Shown one piece after another: positions 32,088 to 40,776 of a DNA stretch of 51,115 bases. The notes below the pieces were generated by a model. It was not told the DNA's origin and did not search any database. It saw only the letters and a list, made by a program, of their open reading frames with translations. Location of the stretch: positions 3,316 to 54,430 of the forward strand of contig DYCA01000012.1 of the NCBI GenBank assembly GCA_019418305.1. The letters are read 5' to 3'. Both the position numbers and the translations under genes were made by a program. Position 1 is the first letter of the stretch, and every line of letters begins with the position of its first letter. The stretch comes from Clostridiales bacterium. GTDB taxonomy: Bacteria > Bacillota > Clostridia > Oscillospirales > Butyricicoccaceae.

Positions 32088-32199
32088 GGTTTTTTTCGTA
32101 TTATTTTGCAGAAGATTATGGCCAGAAATTCGTTGTTTCGACGATTTTTGCAATTTTCAAACACTTGTTCGATAGTTTTGCTTCTTTCCTTCCAAAGCC

Positions 32200-32305
32200 C
32201 CCCAGTGGGGGAAAATCCCACCATCTCCCCACTCTTCCAGCAGCATTCTTACGTCTCTGCGGAAAAGAGCAATGCAGCATCCATCCCATGTGGGTCAAAG
32301 TGGGA
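32200..32305. repeat. Cluster of TGGG motifs upstream of mraZ (possible MraZ boxes)
   Basis: The gene-free stretch 32030-32393 holds the dcw promoter, this cluster and a terminator, and nothing else recognised. On the minus strand TGGGG (32227-32231), TGGGA (32216-32220) and TGGGG (32200-32204) follow each other at 11 and 16 bp. On the plus strand TGGGT-CAAAG-TGGGA (32291-32305) has the exact 10-bp period of known MraZ boxes. The cluster lies over 110 bp upstream of the promoter, farther than in E. coli. Confidence 0.4.
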
Positions 32306-32350
32306 AAGGCAGTTACAGCCATACCTTCCCCCAATCTTTTTTCACAGCAT

Positions 32351-32380
32351 AAAAAAACAGCTGCCCATTTGGCAGCTGTT
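32351..32380 (-). terminator. Terminator of the uvrC-rsmD-coaD-coiled-coil unit
   Basis: Stem AACAGCTGCC/GGCAGCTGTT (32356-32365 with 32371-32380), followed by a run of T on the minus strand. Confidence 0.88.
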
Positions 32381-32393
32381 TTATCCTATTTTA

Positions 32394-32849
32394 TCACTTG
32401 GCAATACTCTTAAAGCGCTGGCGCGCCTTACGCACTTCTTCCAGCGAAAGCGCCACCGCTTCCTCTGTGCGCTTCAGGGTATCCTCACAATACTCATTGG
32501 CCACACGGCGCAGCTCACGCGCTTGAATTTCCGCATTGCCCTGCACTTCTTTTGCCTTACGGCGGGCCGCAACCACAATTTCGGTTTCCGAAACCATCTG
32601 GCGGGCATCTTCCTCTGCCTGACGGCGGATTGCCTCTGCCTCACGTTTTCCGGAAGCCAGCATCTCGCTGCGCTTGGCTACGATATCCTGCGCGGCCTGC
32701 AAATCATTCGGCAGCGTCGCGCGCAGCTCATCGAGCAGATCGAGCAGATGGTCACGTTCGATGATGCACTTTTCGCCCGCCAGAGGAATTCCCTTTGCGT
32801 CCTGCACCATATCGTACATGCTGTTGATCAGTTCGTCCAAAGTTGCCAT
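32394..32849 (-). CDS. Coiled-coil protein (DivIVA/ATPase-subunit-H-like)
   Basis: A 151-residue soluble protein made almost wholly of heptad helix. The first 45 residues (LDELINSMYDMVQDAKGIPL, KCIIERDHLLDLLDELR) resemble the start of small Clostridial proteins annotated as vacuolar-type ATPase subunit H or DivIVA-like. The rest (KREAEAIRRQAEEDARQMVS, AKEVQGNAEIQARELRRVAN) is a charged coiled coil. It begins 3 nt after coaD stops and ends the unit at a strong terminator. No enzymatic motif is visible. A structural role in division or membrane attachment is possible but not shown. Confidence 0.75.
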   Translation of the reverse strand: MATLDELINSMYDMVQDAKGIPLAGEKCIIERDHLLDLLDELRATLPNDLQAAQDIVAKRSEMLASGKREAEAIRRQAEEDARQMVSETEIVVAARRKAKEVQGNAEIQARELRRVANEYCEDTLKRTEEAVALSLEEVRKARQRFKSIAK

Positions 32850-32852
32850 CGT

Positions 32853-33338
32853 TTAGCCTTCCTTTCTTGTGCGGCGCACAATATCCTGCATGATCCTGTC
32901 AGGGACAAAGCCGACGACACTGCCGCCGTGTACTGCAATGTCCTTCACCACGGAGGATGACAGGTACATATATTCCGCGCTCGTCATCAGGAACACCGTA
33001 TCCAGTTCCGGATTCAGCTTCCGATTCGCCAGCGCCATCTGAAATTCATATTCAAAATCCGAAACCGCGCGCAAGCCCTTGACCACCGCGCAGGCTTCCT
33101 GCTGTCTGGCATAATCCGCAAGCAGACCGCCAAAGGACGCAATCTCCACATTCGGCAGCTCATCCGTCGTCCGCCGGAGGAATTCCATCCGTTCCTCCAC
33201 CGAAAACATCGGCTTTTTGTTCTGATTGTGCATTACCGCAACAACCAAGCGGTCAAACATGACCGACGCACGGCGTATAATATCCAGATGGCCCAATGTG
33301 ACCGGGTCAAAGCTGCCCGGATAGATCGCAGTTCTCAT
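32853..33338 (-). CDS. coaD: Phosphopantetheine adenylyltransferase
   Basis: CoaD makes dephospho-CoA from ATP and 4-phosphopantetheine. The 161-residue product has RTAIYPGSFDPVTLGHLDII (with the HxGH-type GHxD loop), SVEERMEFLRRTTDELPNVE, VVKGLRAVSDFEYEFQMALAN and YLSSSVVKDIAVHGG. A second ATG lies 9 nt upstream (33347), inside the rsmD end; the shorter start is preferred because it matches family length and has CGGA 8 nt before it. The gene overlaps rsmD by a few bases at most, the usual rsmD-coaD pairing. Confidence 0.96.
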   Translation of the reverse strand: MRTAIYPGSFDPVTLGHLDIIRRASVMFDRLVVAVMHNQNKKPMFSVEERMEFLRRTTDELPNVEIASFGGLLADYARQQEACAVVKGLRAVSDFEYEFQMALANRKLNPELDTVFLMTSAEYMYLSSSVVKDIAVHGGSVVGFVPDRIMQDIVRRTRKEG

Positions 33339-33339
33339 G

Positions 33340-33894
33340 TTATTCATCCGTTCCGCCGTCCCGCTGACGCAGAACGGTAATCATTGTTGCACCATAACGA
33401 CGCTCACGAACGGTCTCAAACCCGTGCGCGAACCGATCCTCTGCTGCACTTTCGCATATTATTATACCATCCGCAGAGAGAATGTCAAACGTTTCTATCT
33501 GCAATAAGGCATTTTCCAAAACCTTGCCACCGTACGGAGGATCGAGAAAAATCAGGTCATACCCTTGCTTTGCCGCATGCGAAAGGAACGCATCCGACTC
33601 CATTCGATATAAACCGGCTCGTTCAGACACACGCGCTGCTTCTGTATTTTTACACACGATATTGTATGCTGTTTTGTTATGCTCCACAAAATCACAGTGC
33701 TGCGCGCCGCGTGAAAGCGCCTCGATGCCGAGCTGACCCGTGCCGGCAAATAAATCCAGCACACATGCACCGCGCACATAATCCTGAATCAGATTAAACA
33801 CATTTTCCTTGACGCGATCAGTTGTCGGCCGGGTATTCATCCCGGGGACGGGCTGCAACTTACACCCCCGCGCCGTACCGGATACCACACGCAT
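33340..33894 (-). CDS. rsmD: 16S rRNA (guanine966-N2)-methyltransferase
   Basis: RsmD methylates G966 of 16S rRNA. The 184-residue product shows RVVSGTARGCKLQPVPGMNT, RPTTDRVKENVFNLI, the SAM site CVLDLFAGTGQLGIEALSRG, FVEHN, and the catalytic LIFLDPPYGGKVLENAL (DPPY). AGGAGG precedes the ATG, and uvrC ends 3 nt upstream. Standard pair with coaD. Confidence 0.95.
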   Translation of the reverse strand: MRVVSGTARGCKLQPVPGMNTRPTTDRVKENVFNLIQDYVRGACVLDLFAGTGQLGIEALSRGAQHCDFVEHNKTAYNIVCKNTEAARVSERAGLYRMESDAFLSHAAKQGYDLIFLDPPYGGKVLENALLQIETFDILSADGIIICESAAEDRFAHGFETVRERRYGATMITVLRQRDGGTDE

Positions 33895-33897
33895 CGC

Positions 33898-35721
33898 TCA
33901 GTCCTCCTTGTGGAAATAATCAAACACCGCCTGCGCAGCATTGCGCGGCAAAATCCGCGCCAGCTCCTGTTCGCCTGCCTTGCGGATATTATCAATACTG
34001 CCGAAATGCCGCAATAACTCTGCACGGCGCTTATCACCCACGCCCGGGATTTTATCCAGCGTCGATCCACGCACCTTTTTGCCACCCAGCTTACGGTTAT
34101 ACTCGATGGCAAACCGGTGTACCTCCTCCTGTATCCGCCCGATCAGCGCAAACAGTGCAGGCGTAGCTGAAATGCCGAATTCACGCCCATCCGGCGCAAC
34201 CAGCGCACGTGTACGATGCTTGTCATCCTTGACCATGCCGAAGCACGGTGTTTGCAGACCAAACAAATCAAGCACCTCTTTGCATATGCGAACATGCCCC
34301 AGACCGCCGTCAATCAGGAAAGCATTCGGCAGAGGTGTGAATTTCTCATCCCCGTCCACATACCGCTGCACGCGGCGCGTGAGCATTTCCCGCATGGAGG
34401 CATAGTCATCCTGTCCATTGGCGGCGCAGGCAATCTTAAACTTGCGATAGGCACTCTTTTTCGGTTGTCCTTCCACGAACACAACCATCGAACCGACGGT
34501 ATTCTGTCCGGCAAAGTTGGATATATCATACGCTTCCAGACGCAGCGGCAGCGCAAGCATTCCGGTCACATTTTGCAGCAATTCCAGTGATTTATGCCGC
34601 CTTTCCGACTGCTTCTCACGCCGTTCAATCTCCTCGCGCGCATTTTTTTCCGCCATCCTCGTCAGTACACGGCGTTCGCCGCGCTGCGGCACAGCAAGTT
34701 CGACCTTACGCTCCGCGATCGAGGACAAGTATTCCCCCACCGCGTCCTGCTCCTCGATTTCATGCGAAAGCAGTACGGTTTTTGGCACAGCACCGCGCTG
34801 CGCGTAGTATTGCTTGACAAAAGAGGACAACACTTCAGCCGGATCGCTTCCGGTCAAGTGGAACAGCGTATATTCCTTATCCTGTAAAGCGCCGCCTGCA
34901 TAGTGCAGCACACACACACATGCACGCGTCTGTCCCTGCACAAATGCAATCACATCCAATTCAGCGAACGCGCCTGCGACAACATGCTGCCGTGTACCCA
35001 GCTTTTGCACCGCACGCAGCCGGTCGCGCAGCATGGCCGCACGCTCAAACTGCAGTTCCTCCGCTGCTTCGTTCATTTTTTCGGTTAAATCTTTTTCCAA
35101 CTGCTTTGCATTGCCTTCAAACAATGCAATCGCCTGCTGGATTAGCGCATGGTATTCCTCCGGGCTGACTTTACCCGTGCAAGGAGCACAGCAACGCCCT
35201 AAATGCTGATTGAGGCACGGACGGTCTTTGCCGATATCGCGCGGAAATACCCGCGAACAGGTTTTAAGCAGCAGAGCTTCGCTGATCGTGTCAATCGCGC
35301 GACGTGCAGCTACACGGCCCGGATAGGGACCGAAATAGCGCGCCCCGTCATGTCCCGGTCGGGAAACAACGGTAAACGCCGGATAGGGCGCATCCGTATT
35401 GAGCCGGATATAAGGATAGCCCTTGTCGTCCTTCAAAAGGATGTTATACTTGGGCTTGTACTTTTTAATCATCGAGTTTTCCAAAACCAGCGCTTCAAAC
35501 TCGCTTTCGGTCACGATGATATCGAAATCATCAATGTGACTGACCAACTGCCTGGTTTTGGCGTTAAGCCGCTCGGGCGGCTGAAAGTAATTGGATACGC
35601 GATTGCGAAGCAGCTTGGCCTTGCCGACATAAATCACCTTGCCGGTTTTATCCTTGTGCAGATACACGCCCGGCTGCATCGGCAGACGGCGCACACGCTC
35701 CTTGAGTTGTTCTCTTGTCAC
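33898..35721 (-). CDS. uvrC: Excinuclease ABC subunit C
   Basis: UvrC makes both incisions in nucleotide excision repair. The 607-residue product: GIY-YIG domain (QPGVYLHKDKTGKVIYVGKA), UVR motif (EKMNEAAEELQFERAAMLRD), RNase-H-like endonuclease (LEAYDISNFAGQNTVGSMVV; NAFLIDGGLGH) and a C-terminal helix-hairpin-helix (LDKIPGVGDKRRAELLRHFG). A longer frame to 35751 exists, but a perfect AAGGAGG lies inside it 9 nt before the GTG at 35719-35721, so GTG is chosen. Only about 40 nt separate it from the HPr terminator and no promoter is visible there; expression may depend on readthrough or a promoter within the HPr gene. Confidence 0.96.
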   Translation of the reverse strand: MTREQLKERVRRLPMQPGVYLHKDKTGKVIYVGKAKLLRNRVSNYFQPPERLNAKTRQLVSHIDDFDIIVTESEFEALVLENSMIKKYKPKYNILLKDDKGYPYIRLNTDAPYPAFTVVSRPGHDGARYFGPYPGRVAARRAIDTISEALLLKTCSRVFPRDIGKDRPCLNQHLGRCCAPCTGKVSPEEYHALIQQAIALFEGNAKQLEKDLTEKMNEAAEELQFERAAMLRDRLRAVQKLGTRQHVVAGAFAELDVIAFVQGQTRACVCVLHYAGGALQDKEYTLFHLTGSDPAEVLSSFVKQYYAQRGAVPKTVLLSHEIEEQDAVGEYLSSIAERKVELAVPQRGERRVLTRMAEKNAREEIERREKQSERRHKSLELLQNVTGMLALPLRLEAYDISNFAGQNTVGSMVVFVEGQPKKSAYRKFKIACAANGQDDYASMREMLTRRVQRYVDGDEKFTPLPNAFLIDGGLGHVRICKEVLDLFGLQTPCFGMVKDDKHRTRALVAPDGREFGISATPALFALIGRIQEEVHRFAIEYNRKLGGKKVRGSTLDKIPGVGDKRRAELLRHFGSIDNIRKAGEQELARILPRNAAQAVFDYFHKED

Positions 35722-35761
35722 GGTAAACCGCCTCCTTTTTTTCGCTGCCAACTCCTCCGAT

Positions 35762-35792
35762 AAAAAAAGCGCCGAGTAATTCGGCGCTTTTT
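35762..35792 (-). terminator. Terminator of the HPr-like gene
   Basis: Stem GCGCCGA/TCGGCGC (35769-35775 with 35781-35787), extended by A/T tracts. Seven T follow on the minus strand. It stands directly before uvrC. Confidence 0.85.
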
Positions 35793-35808
35793 CTCAGGAT
35801 GCGATAAC

Positions 35809-36072
35809 TTAGTCGGTAAAATTGGACGTAATCAGCTCAACCAAAGCAGAAACAGCCTCTTCCTCATCCGGGCCGTCCGCGATCAGGTTGATGGTAGTGC
35901 CCTTGGTGATGCCCAGGGACAGAATGCCGAGCAAGCTCTTCGCATTGACGCGGCGCTCTTCCTTCTCTACCAGAATCGTCGACTTGAACTCATTTGCCTT
36001 CTGAATAAAAAAAGTTGCGGGACGGGCATATAAGCCTACCTGATTGGTAACCTGTACCTCTTTCGAATACAT
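35809..36072 (-). CDS. HPr-family protein with Tyr15 (Crh-like)
   Basis: An 87-residue HPr-fold protein. In PTS HPr, His15 in the GLHARPA loop takes phosphate from enzyme I, and Ser46 is a regulatory site for HPr kinase. Here the loop is VGLYARPATFF, so residue 15 is Tyr (codon TAT), while Ser46 lies in NAKSLLGILSLGI as in HPr. B. subtilis Crh, which has Gln15, is the known precedent: it works only in catabolite regulation. The ATG at 36072 gives exactly this numbering and an 11-nt spacing from AGGAG; the ATG at 36081 is only 2 nt from it. It has its own promoter and terminator. Confidence 0.92.
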   Translation of the reverse strand: MYSKEVQVTNQVGLYARPATFFIQKANEFKSTILVEKEERRVNAKSLLGILSLGITKGTTINLIADGPDEEEAVSALVELITSNFTD

Positions 36073-36111
36073 AATCTGCATCGCTCCTATTTCTTCAAAT
36101 CCGATATATAT

Positions 36112-36140
36112 AGTCTATCCTCTTTTGTCGATTTCGTCAA
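36112..36140 (-). promoter_or_regulatory. Predicted promoter of the HPr-like gene
   Basis: Minus strand TTGACG (36135-36140), 17-bp spacer, TAGACT (36112-36117), 39 nt before the chosen ATG. Confidence 0.6.
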
Positions 36141-36277
36141 GGCCCTTTTCCCCTTGCGTCATTTGCGTTTTTGATGAAATTTTTCTTGCATTCCGTCAAA
36201 ATATATGGCATTTTGCCCTGTATGACGGTTTTACGCGAAAGGATGTTCAATTTATTATGCATCTGCCGAAACCGATT

Positions 36278-38671
36278 TCACCGAAGCTCCACGATGGTCA
36301 CACCCTGCTCGCCTTCGCCGTATACACCGCTGCGCACACTTTTGACCCGCTTATTGCTCCGCAGATGCTGCTGTACGGCGTTTCGCAATACGCCCGTTCC
36401 CTTACCATGAATAACCGTCACCGAAGGCAGACCCGCCATGATTGCACGGGATAGGAAATTATCGACCTCGAACAGCGCTTCTTCCGCACTCATCCCACGC
36501 ACATCGACCTCGCTGGCTGCCGAACGCAGGTTCAGCTCTCGCGCAGGTGTACTGCGGCGCGGCTGCGGCGCGGCCTTTTTCGCCGGCTTATTTTCCTCCA
36601 CCAGCCGCAGCTCATTTTCCTTGACCGTCATTTTCATCGGTCCGGCCTGCACCTGCACATTGCCGCTCTTGTCCGCAGGTGCCAGCACATCCGCCAACAC
36701 ACCGCCGACATTCAGCAGTCGCACCCGGTCGCCCTTTTTGACCGGACGCTGCTCATTAGCCTCGACCACACGCTTCTGTACACCGCGGCGCTGCTCATTT
36801 TCGGTTTGTGTGATGACACCGCGCAGCGCAGCTTTGGCAGCAGCAAGATTCTGGTCTGCGTTTTTCTTCTGCGACTTCTTTTTCAAGTCTTCCAGCTCGT
36901 CAAATACGGTTTCTGCCGTCATGCGCGCATCCTTGAGAATGCGGTCGGCCTGACTGCGCGCGCTTTCCAGCAGCTTATCCGCACGCTGCTCGGCCGCGTC
37001 ACGCTCGGCGCGCATCTTATCGCGTTCGGACTGTGCCATCGAACGCATTTTGGCGGCTTCATCCCGCATCTGTTCCACCCGACGACGCTCTCGCTCCAGT
37101 TCTGCCAGTACATCCTCAAAACGCGCATCCTCGGTCGAAACCTGCTCCTTCGCCCGCTCGATAATGGTCGGCTGAAGCCCCAGCCGTGCGGCAATGGCAA
37201 ACGCATTGGATTTGCCCGGAATACCGGTCAGCAAACGATAAGTCGGCTGCAGGGACTGCACATTAAATTCGCACGAGGCGTTTTCCACACCGTCGGTTGT
37301 AAGCGCAAAGGTCTTCAGCTCCGCATAGTGCGTCGTCGCCGCCACGCACGCGCCCATCTGGCGCGCATAGCCAATGACCGCAACCGCAAGCGCCGCACCC
37401 TCAACCGGGTCGGTACCCGCGCCCAACTCATCAAACAGCACCAAATCGCCCTGCCCGCAGCAATCCATGATGGACACAATGGTTTTCATGTGCGCAGAGA
37501 AGGTGGACAACGACTGCTCGATGCTCTGCTCGTCGCCAATATCCGCATAAACATGCTCAAACAGCGCAATCTCGGATTGCTCGTTTGCCGGAATATGCAG
37601 ACCGGAAGCCGCCATGAGTGACAGCAGTCCCAGCGTCTTGAGCGACACGGTTTTGCCGCCTGTATTCGGGCCGGTGATAACCAGCGTGTCGTACTCACCG
37701 CCAATAGCAATGTCAATCGGCACCGCCTTGTCTTTATCCAGCAGCGGATGCCGCGCACGCAGCAAACGGCAGCGGCCGTTTCCTTCCGCAAGCACGGGTG
37801 CAGCAGCATTCATCTCAAACGACAGCTTTGCCCGCGCAAACACAAAGTCAAGCGATACCAGCGCGTCAAAATCCTGCTCAATCGCATTTTTGTATCCCGC
37901 CACCTCGCTCGACAGCTCTGCTAGGATACGCTCAATCTCAGCCTCCTCGCGGCCTTCAAGCACCTTAATCTGATTATTGATTTCCACCACCTGCTGCGGC
38001 TCGACGAACACGGTCGCGCCAGTGGATGAAGTATCGTGCACCAGACCCGGGATGTCACCGCGATGCTCCGCCTTGACAGGCACAACAAACCGCCCATTGC
38101 GCTGGGTAATAATGGTTTCCTGCAAGTATTTCGACCGTTCGCCCGAAATCAGACGGTTAAGCGTCTCTCGCACCTTGCCTGAAATGCGCCGCAGCTCACG
38201 GCGGATGGACAGCAGTTCGGGAGAGGCGCCGTCCGCAATCTCCTCCTCAGATACAATCGCGGTCGTGATAGCCTCCTCCAGCGTTCGATTGCCGGACAGC
38301 AGACCGAAAATCGGTGTCAGCTCGGTCTTTTCCTCCTGCTCCGCATCGTATACCAACGCACGACGCGCAGTTTGCAGCAAACTTGCAACATCGAGCAGCT
38401 CGCGCGGATTAAGCGTGCCGCCGCGGTCGGCGCGCTGCAAAATCGCGCCAACTTCGCGGATGCCGCCGAAGGACGGACTGCCATGCCGCACCATGCGTTT
38501 TTTCGCATCTGTCGTCTGGTCCATCCAGACCTGCGCCTGCTCATGGTCATCCAGCGGCCGCAGCGCGCGGCATTTCTCTTTCGCTGCATCCGATGCGGCC
38601 TGCGCCGCGAGACGCTCTAAGATTTCATAATATTCCAGTGTTTTTAAGGATTTTTCACCTAATTTATTCAT
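36278..38671 (-). CDS. mutS2: Endonuclease MutS2
   Basis: MutS2 is a MutS-related ATPase with a C-terminal Smr nuclease domain; in Firmicutes it acts on recombination intermediates and on collided ribosomes. The 797-residue product has the N-terminal KTLEYYEILERLAAQAASDA, the ATP site LVITGPNTGGKTVSLKTLGL, Walker B LFDELGAGTDPVEGAALA, and the switch TTHYAELKTFA. A long coiled coil (about 510-610) follows, then a KOW-like patch and the Smr domain (SEVDVRGMSAEEALFEVDNF; VIHGKGTGVLRNAV). Length is normal. It is last in the yqfC-to-mutS2 run. Confidence 0.96.
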   Translation of the reverse strand: MNKLGEKSLKTLEYYEILERLAAQAASDAAKEKCRALRPLDDHEQAQVWMDQTTDAKKRMVRHGSPSFGGIREVGAILQRADRGGTLNPRELLDVASLLQTARRALVYDAEQEEKTELTPIFGLLSGNRTLEEAITTAIVSEEEIADGASPELLSIRRELRRISGKVRETLNRLISGERSKYLQETIITQRNGRFVVPVKAEHRGDIPGLVHDTSSTGATVFVEPQQVVEINNQIKVLEGREEAEIERILAELSSEVAGYKNAIEQDFDALVSLDFVFARAKLSFEMNAAAPVLAEGNGRCRLLRARHPLLDKDKAVPIDIAIGGEYDTLVITGPNTGGKTVSLKTLGLLSLMAASGLHIPANEQSEIALFEHVYADIGDEQSIEQSLSTFSAHMKTIVSIMDCCGQGDLVLFDELGAGTDPVEGAALAVAVIGYARQMGACVAATTHYAELKTFALTTDGVENASCEFNVQSLQPTYRLLTGIPGKSNAFAIAARLGLQPTIIERAKEQVSTEDARFEDVLAELERERRRVEQMRDEAAKMRSMAQSERDKMRAERDAAEQRADKLLESARSQADRILKDARMTAETVFDELEDLKKKSQKKNADQNLAAAKAALRGVITQTENEQRRGVQKRVVEANEQRPVKKGDRVRLLNVGGVLADVLAPADKSGNVQVQAGPMKMTVKENELRLVEENKPAKKAAPQPRRSTPARELNLRSAASEVDVRGMSAEEALFEVDNFLSRAIMAGLPSVTVIHGKGTGVLRNAVQQHLRSNKRVKSVRSGVYGEGEQGVTIVELR

Positions 38672-38695
38672 AGCTTCCTCTCCAAAAGCAAGGTT

Positions 38696-39121
38696 TCACA
38701 ACAGAAAAAATAGCAGCAGAGACAGCAGATAAATCCCCAGCATCGAGCCTGCAATCAAACCGATAACCCTTAGCCAAATATGCAAAATCGCATGACCTGT
38801 ATCACTGGTCATACCACAAAGCTGCTTATATTGCAACAACACCCACAGCCAGTGGCTGCCATAAGGAAAATATCGCGCAGCAAGACGCTGATACTCCTCA
38901 TTCGGCAGATACTGCTTGAAGTCGCGCAGCAGATAATGGCCGCACAGAAACGTATTGAACAAAGAAAGCAACAGCAGTCCCAGTATTACGATATACGGTT
39001 TTACGCCTGCAAGCCAGCTAATCAGAAAAACTGCCGCTGCAATGCCATCGATCGCAAGCTGCACATATACCGAAAAACGCAAAGAGGTCTGCTTTACCAG
39101 CATATTCTTTATTACAATCAT
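38696..39121 (-). CDS. Small integral-membrane protein, unknown family
   Basis: A 141-residue protein with about four membrane segments (around residues 18-38, 42-62, 80-98 and 112-138; for example IVILGLLLLSLFNTFLCGHY and LIAGSMLGIYLLSLLLFFLL). I do not recognise the family. The ATG overlaps the recO stop by 4 nt (ATGA), so translation is coupled to recO; mutS2 starts 24 nt after its stop. It lacks catalytic or metal-binding motifs. Confidence 0.7.
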   Translation of the reverse strand: MIVIKNMLVKQTSLRFSVYVQLAIDGIAAAVFLISWLAGVKPYIVILGLLLLSLFNTFLCGHYLLRDFKQYLPNEEYQRLAARYFPYGSHWLWVLLQYKQLCGMTSDTGHAILHIWLRVIGLIAGSMLGIYLLSLLLFFLL

Positions 39122-39879
39122 GGCTTTTTCCCTTTCAGCTGGAGCGAGCGGTAAAATACCAAACTGTCAAATCCACGGCCAAGGTGATACTGCACATATG
39201 CTTCCGCCATACGGCAGAACTGTTCACATGCCGCACCAGTAAGTGCAAAAGCATACGCTCTCTGCGGCTCTGCCGACAGAACATGCAAAATTGCGCGCAG
39301 CGTTCCATCCGCAAGCCGTTCATACCCGCCAACACGCGCAGCGCATTTATCGTCTGCCGCTGTACCCGCACGCACAGAAAAACACACAGGCGGCTGCTCG
39401 ATCGTCTGTCCACACACGCCACACTCGGTAAAGTCAGGCGCATAGCCGCTCTCCGCCAACACGCGCCACTCAAACGCGGCCTTGACCAGTGCAGGGTCGC
39501 GCTTTTTACCCTCCAGCGCATACAATGCGTGCAGCAGCAAGCGGCATACCGCCGGGCTGTCCTCATCCGGCCCGGTCACCGCACCGGCAATCTCCGCCAG
39601 ATAGCATGCAAGCGCATACCGTTCAATATCTTCCGCAAGCGAGAAAAAAGAATGCACCAGATCGGCATCGCGCAGCGCGTATTTCCCTCCCCGCTCGGAC
39701 AGAATCAGCTCGGAATAACAAAACTGCCGCGCGGCAGGGTTCTGTTTTTTGCCCCGCCGCGCATTTTTATACAGAATTTCGCTCTTGCGGCCGTATTCGG
39801 TCAGCACGGTCAGATAGCGGTCGAAATCACCGAAATCCACCTCACGCAAAATGAGCGCGCGCAGCCTGACCTCTGCCAT
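39118..39879 (-). CDS. recO: DNA repair protein RecO
   Basis: RecO helps load RecA on single-stranded DNA with RecR. The 253-residue product has the N-terminal OB fold (RALILREVDFGDFDRYLTVL, TEYGRKSEILYKNARRGKKQ), a helical domain (CYLAEIAGAVTGPDEDSPAV) and part of the zinc site (CGVCG and a later single Cys; the second CxxC pair is not complete). It starts directly after the era stop with GAGGA inside the era end. Standard era-recO pairing. Confidence 0.93.
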   Translation of the reverse strand: MAEVRLRALILREVDFGDFDRYLTVLTEYGRKSEILYKNARRGKKQNPAARQFCYSELILSERGGKYALRDADLVHSFFSLAEDIERYALACYLAEIAGAVTGPDEDSPAVCRLLLHALYALEGKKRDPALVKAAFEWRVLAESGYAPDFTECGVCGQTIEQPPVCFSVRAGTAADDKCAARVGGYERLADGTLRAILHVLSAEPQRAYAFALTGAACEQFCRMAEAYVQYHLGRGFDSLVFYRSLQLKGKKP

Positions 39880-40776
39880 TTACTGATCCTCGTAACCGAA
39901 ATTGCGCATCTGATACTGATTGTTGCGCCAGCCCTCCTTGACCTTGACCCACAACTCAAGGAACACTTTCGCATCCAACATGCGCTCGATATCCGCGCGG
40001 GCCTGACGGCCAATCTCTTTGAGCATGGCGCCCTGCTTGCCGATGATAATCCCTTTATGGCTGTTCTTTTCACAATAAATGACTGCGTTGATTTCGATCA
40101 AACCGTCCTCACGCTCATGCCAACGCTCGATGCCGACGGCAACGCCGTGCGGCACCTCCCGGTCGAGCAAACGCAGCATTTTTTCACGCACAATTTCAGC
40201 CACAAGCTGCCGCTCCGGCTGATCAGATACCATATCCTCCGGAAACAGCTGCGGACCTTCGAGCGCATATTTATCCACCTCGGACAGAAAATCATTCAGC
40301 CCCTCACCCGTGCGCGCCGAAATCGGCACGACCGCGTCAAAGTCATGCACCTCGGCATACTTAGCGATGACCGCAAGCAGTTCTTCCTTTTTGACCGTGT
40401 CTATCTTATTGATGACCAGGATGGACGGCATATGATGCTGCTTAATCTGCTGGATAAGGCTCTCCTCTGCCGGGCCGATGTTCGCAATCGGCTCAACCAC
40501 AAGCGCCGCCACGTCCACTTCGGACACGGTATCGGTCACGACCTTACACATGTAATCACCCAGACGGGAGCGCGGCTTATGCAGACCGGGTGTATCCAGA
40601 AAGACATACTGCGTATCCCCGCGGCTGAGTACGCCTGTAATACGGGTGCGTGTGGTCTGCGGTTTACTGGAAACGATGGCAACCTTCTGCCCCACCAGCT
40701 TATTGGTCAGCGTGGATTTGCCGACATTCGGGCGGCCGACCACCGAGACGACCGCAGTTTTCGTAATCTTGCTCAT
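39880..40776 (-). CDS. era: GTPase Era
   Basis: Era is a GTPase with a KH domain that binds 16S rRNA during 30S maturation. The 298-residue product: G1 VVGRPNVGKSTLTNKLVGQK, G2 TTRTRI, G3 DTPGLHKPRSRLG, G4 INKID, and KH domain with KGIIIGKQGAMLKEIGRQAR. The ATG at 40776 follows GGGAG and overlaps the dgkA stop by 4 nt; the longer frame upstream is out of context inside dgkA. Length is normal. Confidence 0.97.
   Translation of the reverse strand: MSKITKTAVVSVVGRPNVGKSTLTNKLVGQKVAIVSSKPQTTRTRITGVLSRGDTQYVFLDTPGLHKPRSRLGDYMCKVVTDTVSEVDVAALVVEPIANIGPAEESLIQQIKQHHMPSILVINKIDTVKKEELLAVIAKYAEVHDFDAVVPISARTGEGLNDFLSEVDKYALEGPQLFPEDMVSDQPERQLVAEIVREKMLRLLDREVPHGVAVGIERWHEREDGLIEINAVIYCEKNSHKGIIIGKQGAMLKEIGRQARADIERMLDAKVFLELWVKVKEGWRNNQYQMRNFGYEDQ

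Noticed and set aside
36193..36228. Inverted repeat CCGTCA...TGACGG with inner GGCA/TGCC between HPr and mutS2 genes
   Set aside because: Considered as the mutS2 terminator, but there is no T tract on the minus strand and the loop is large; function unsupported.
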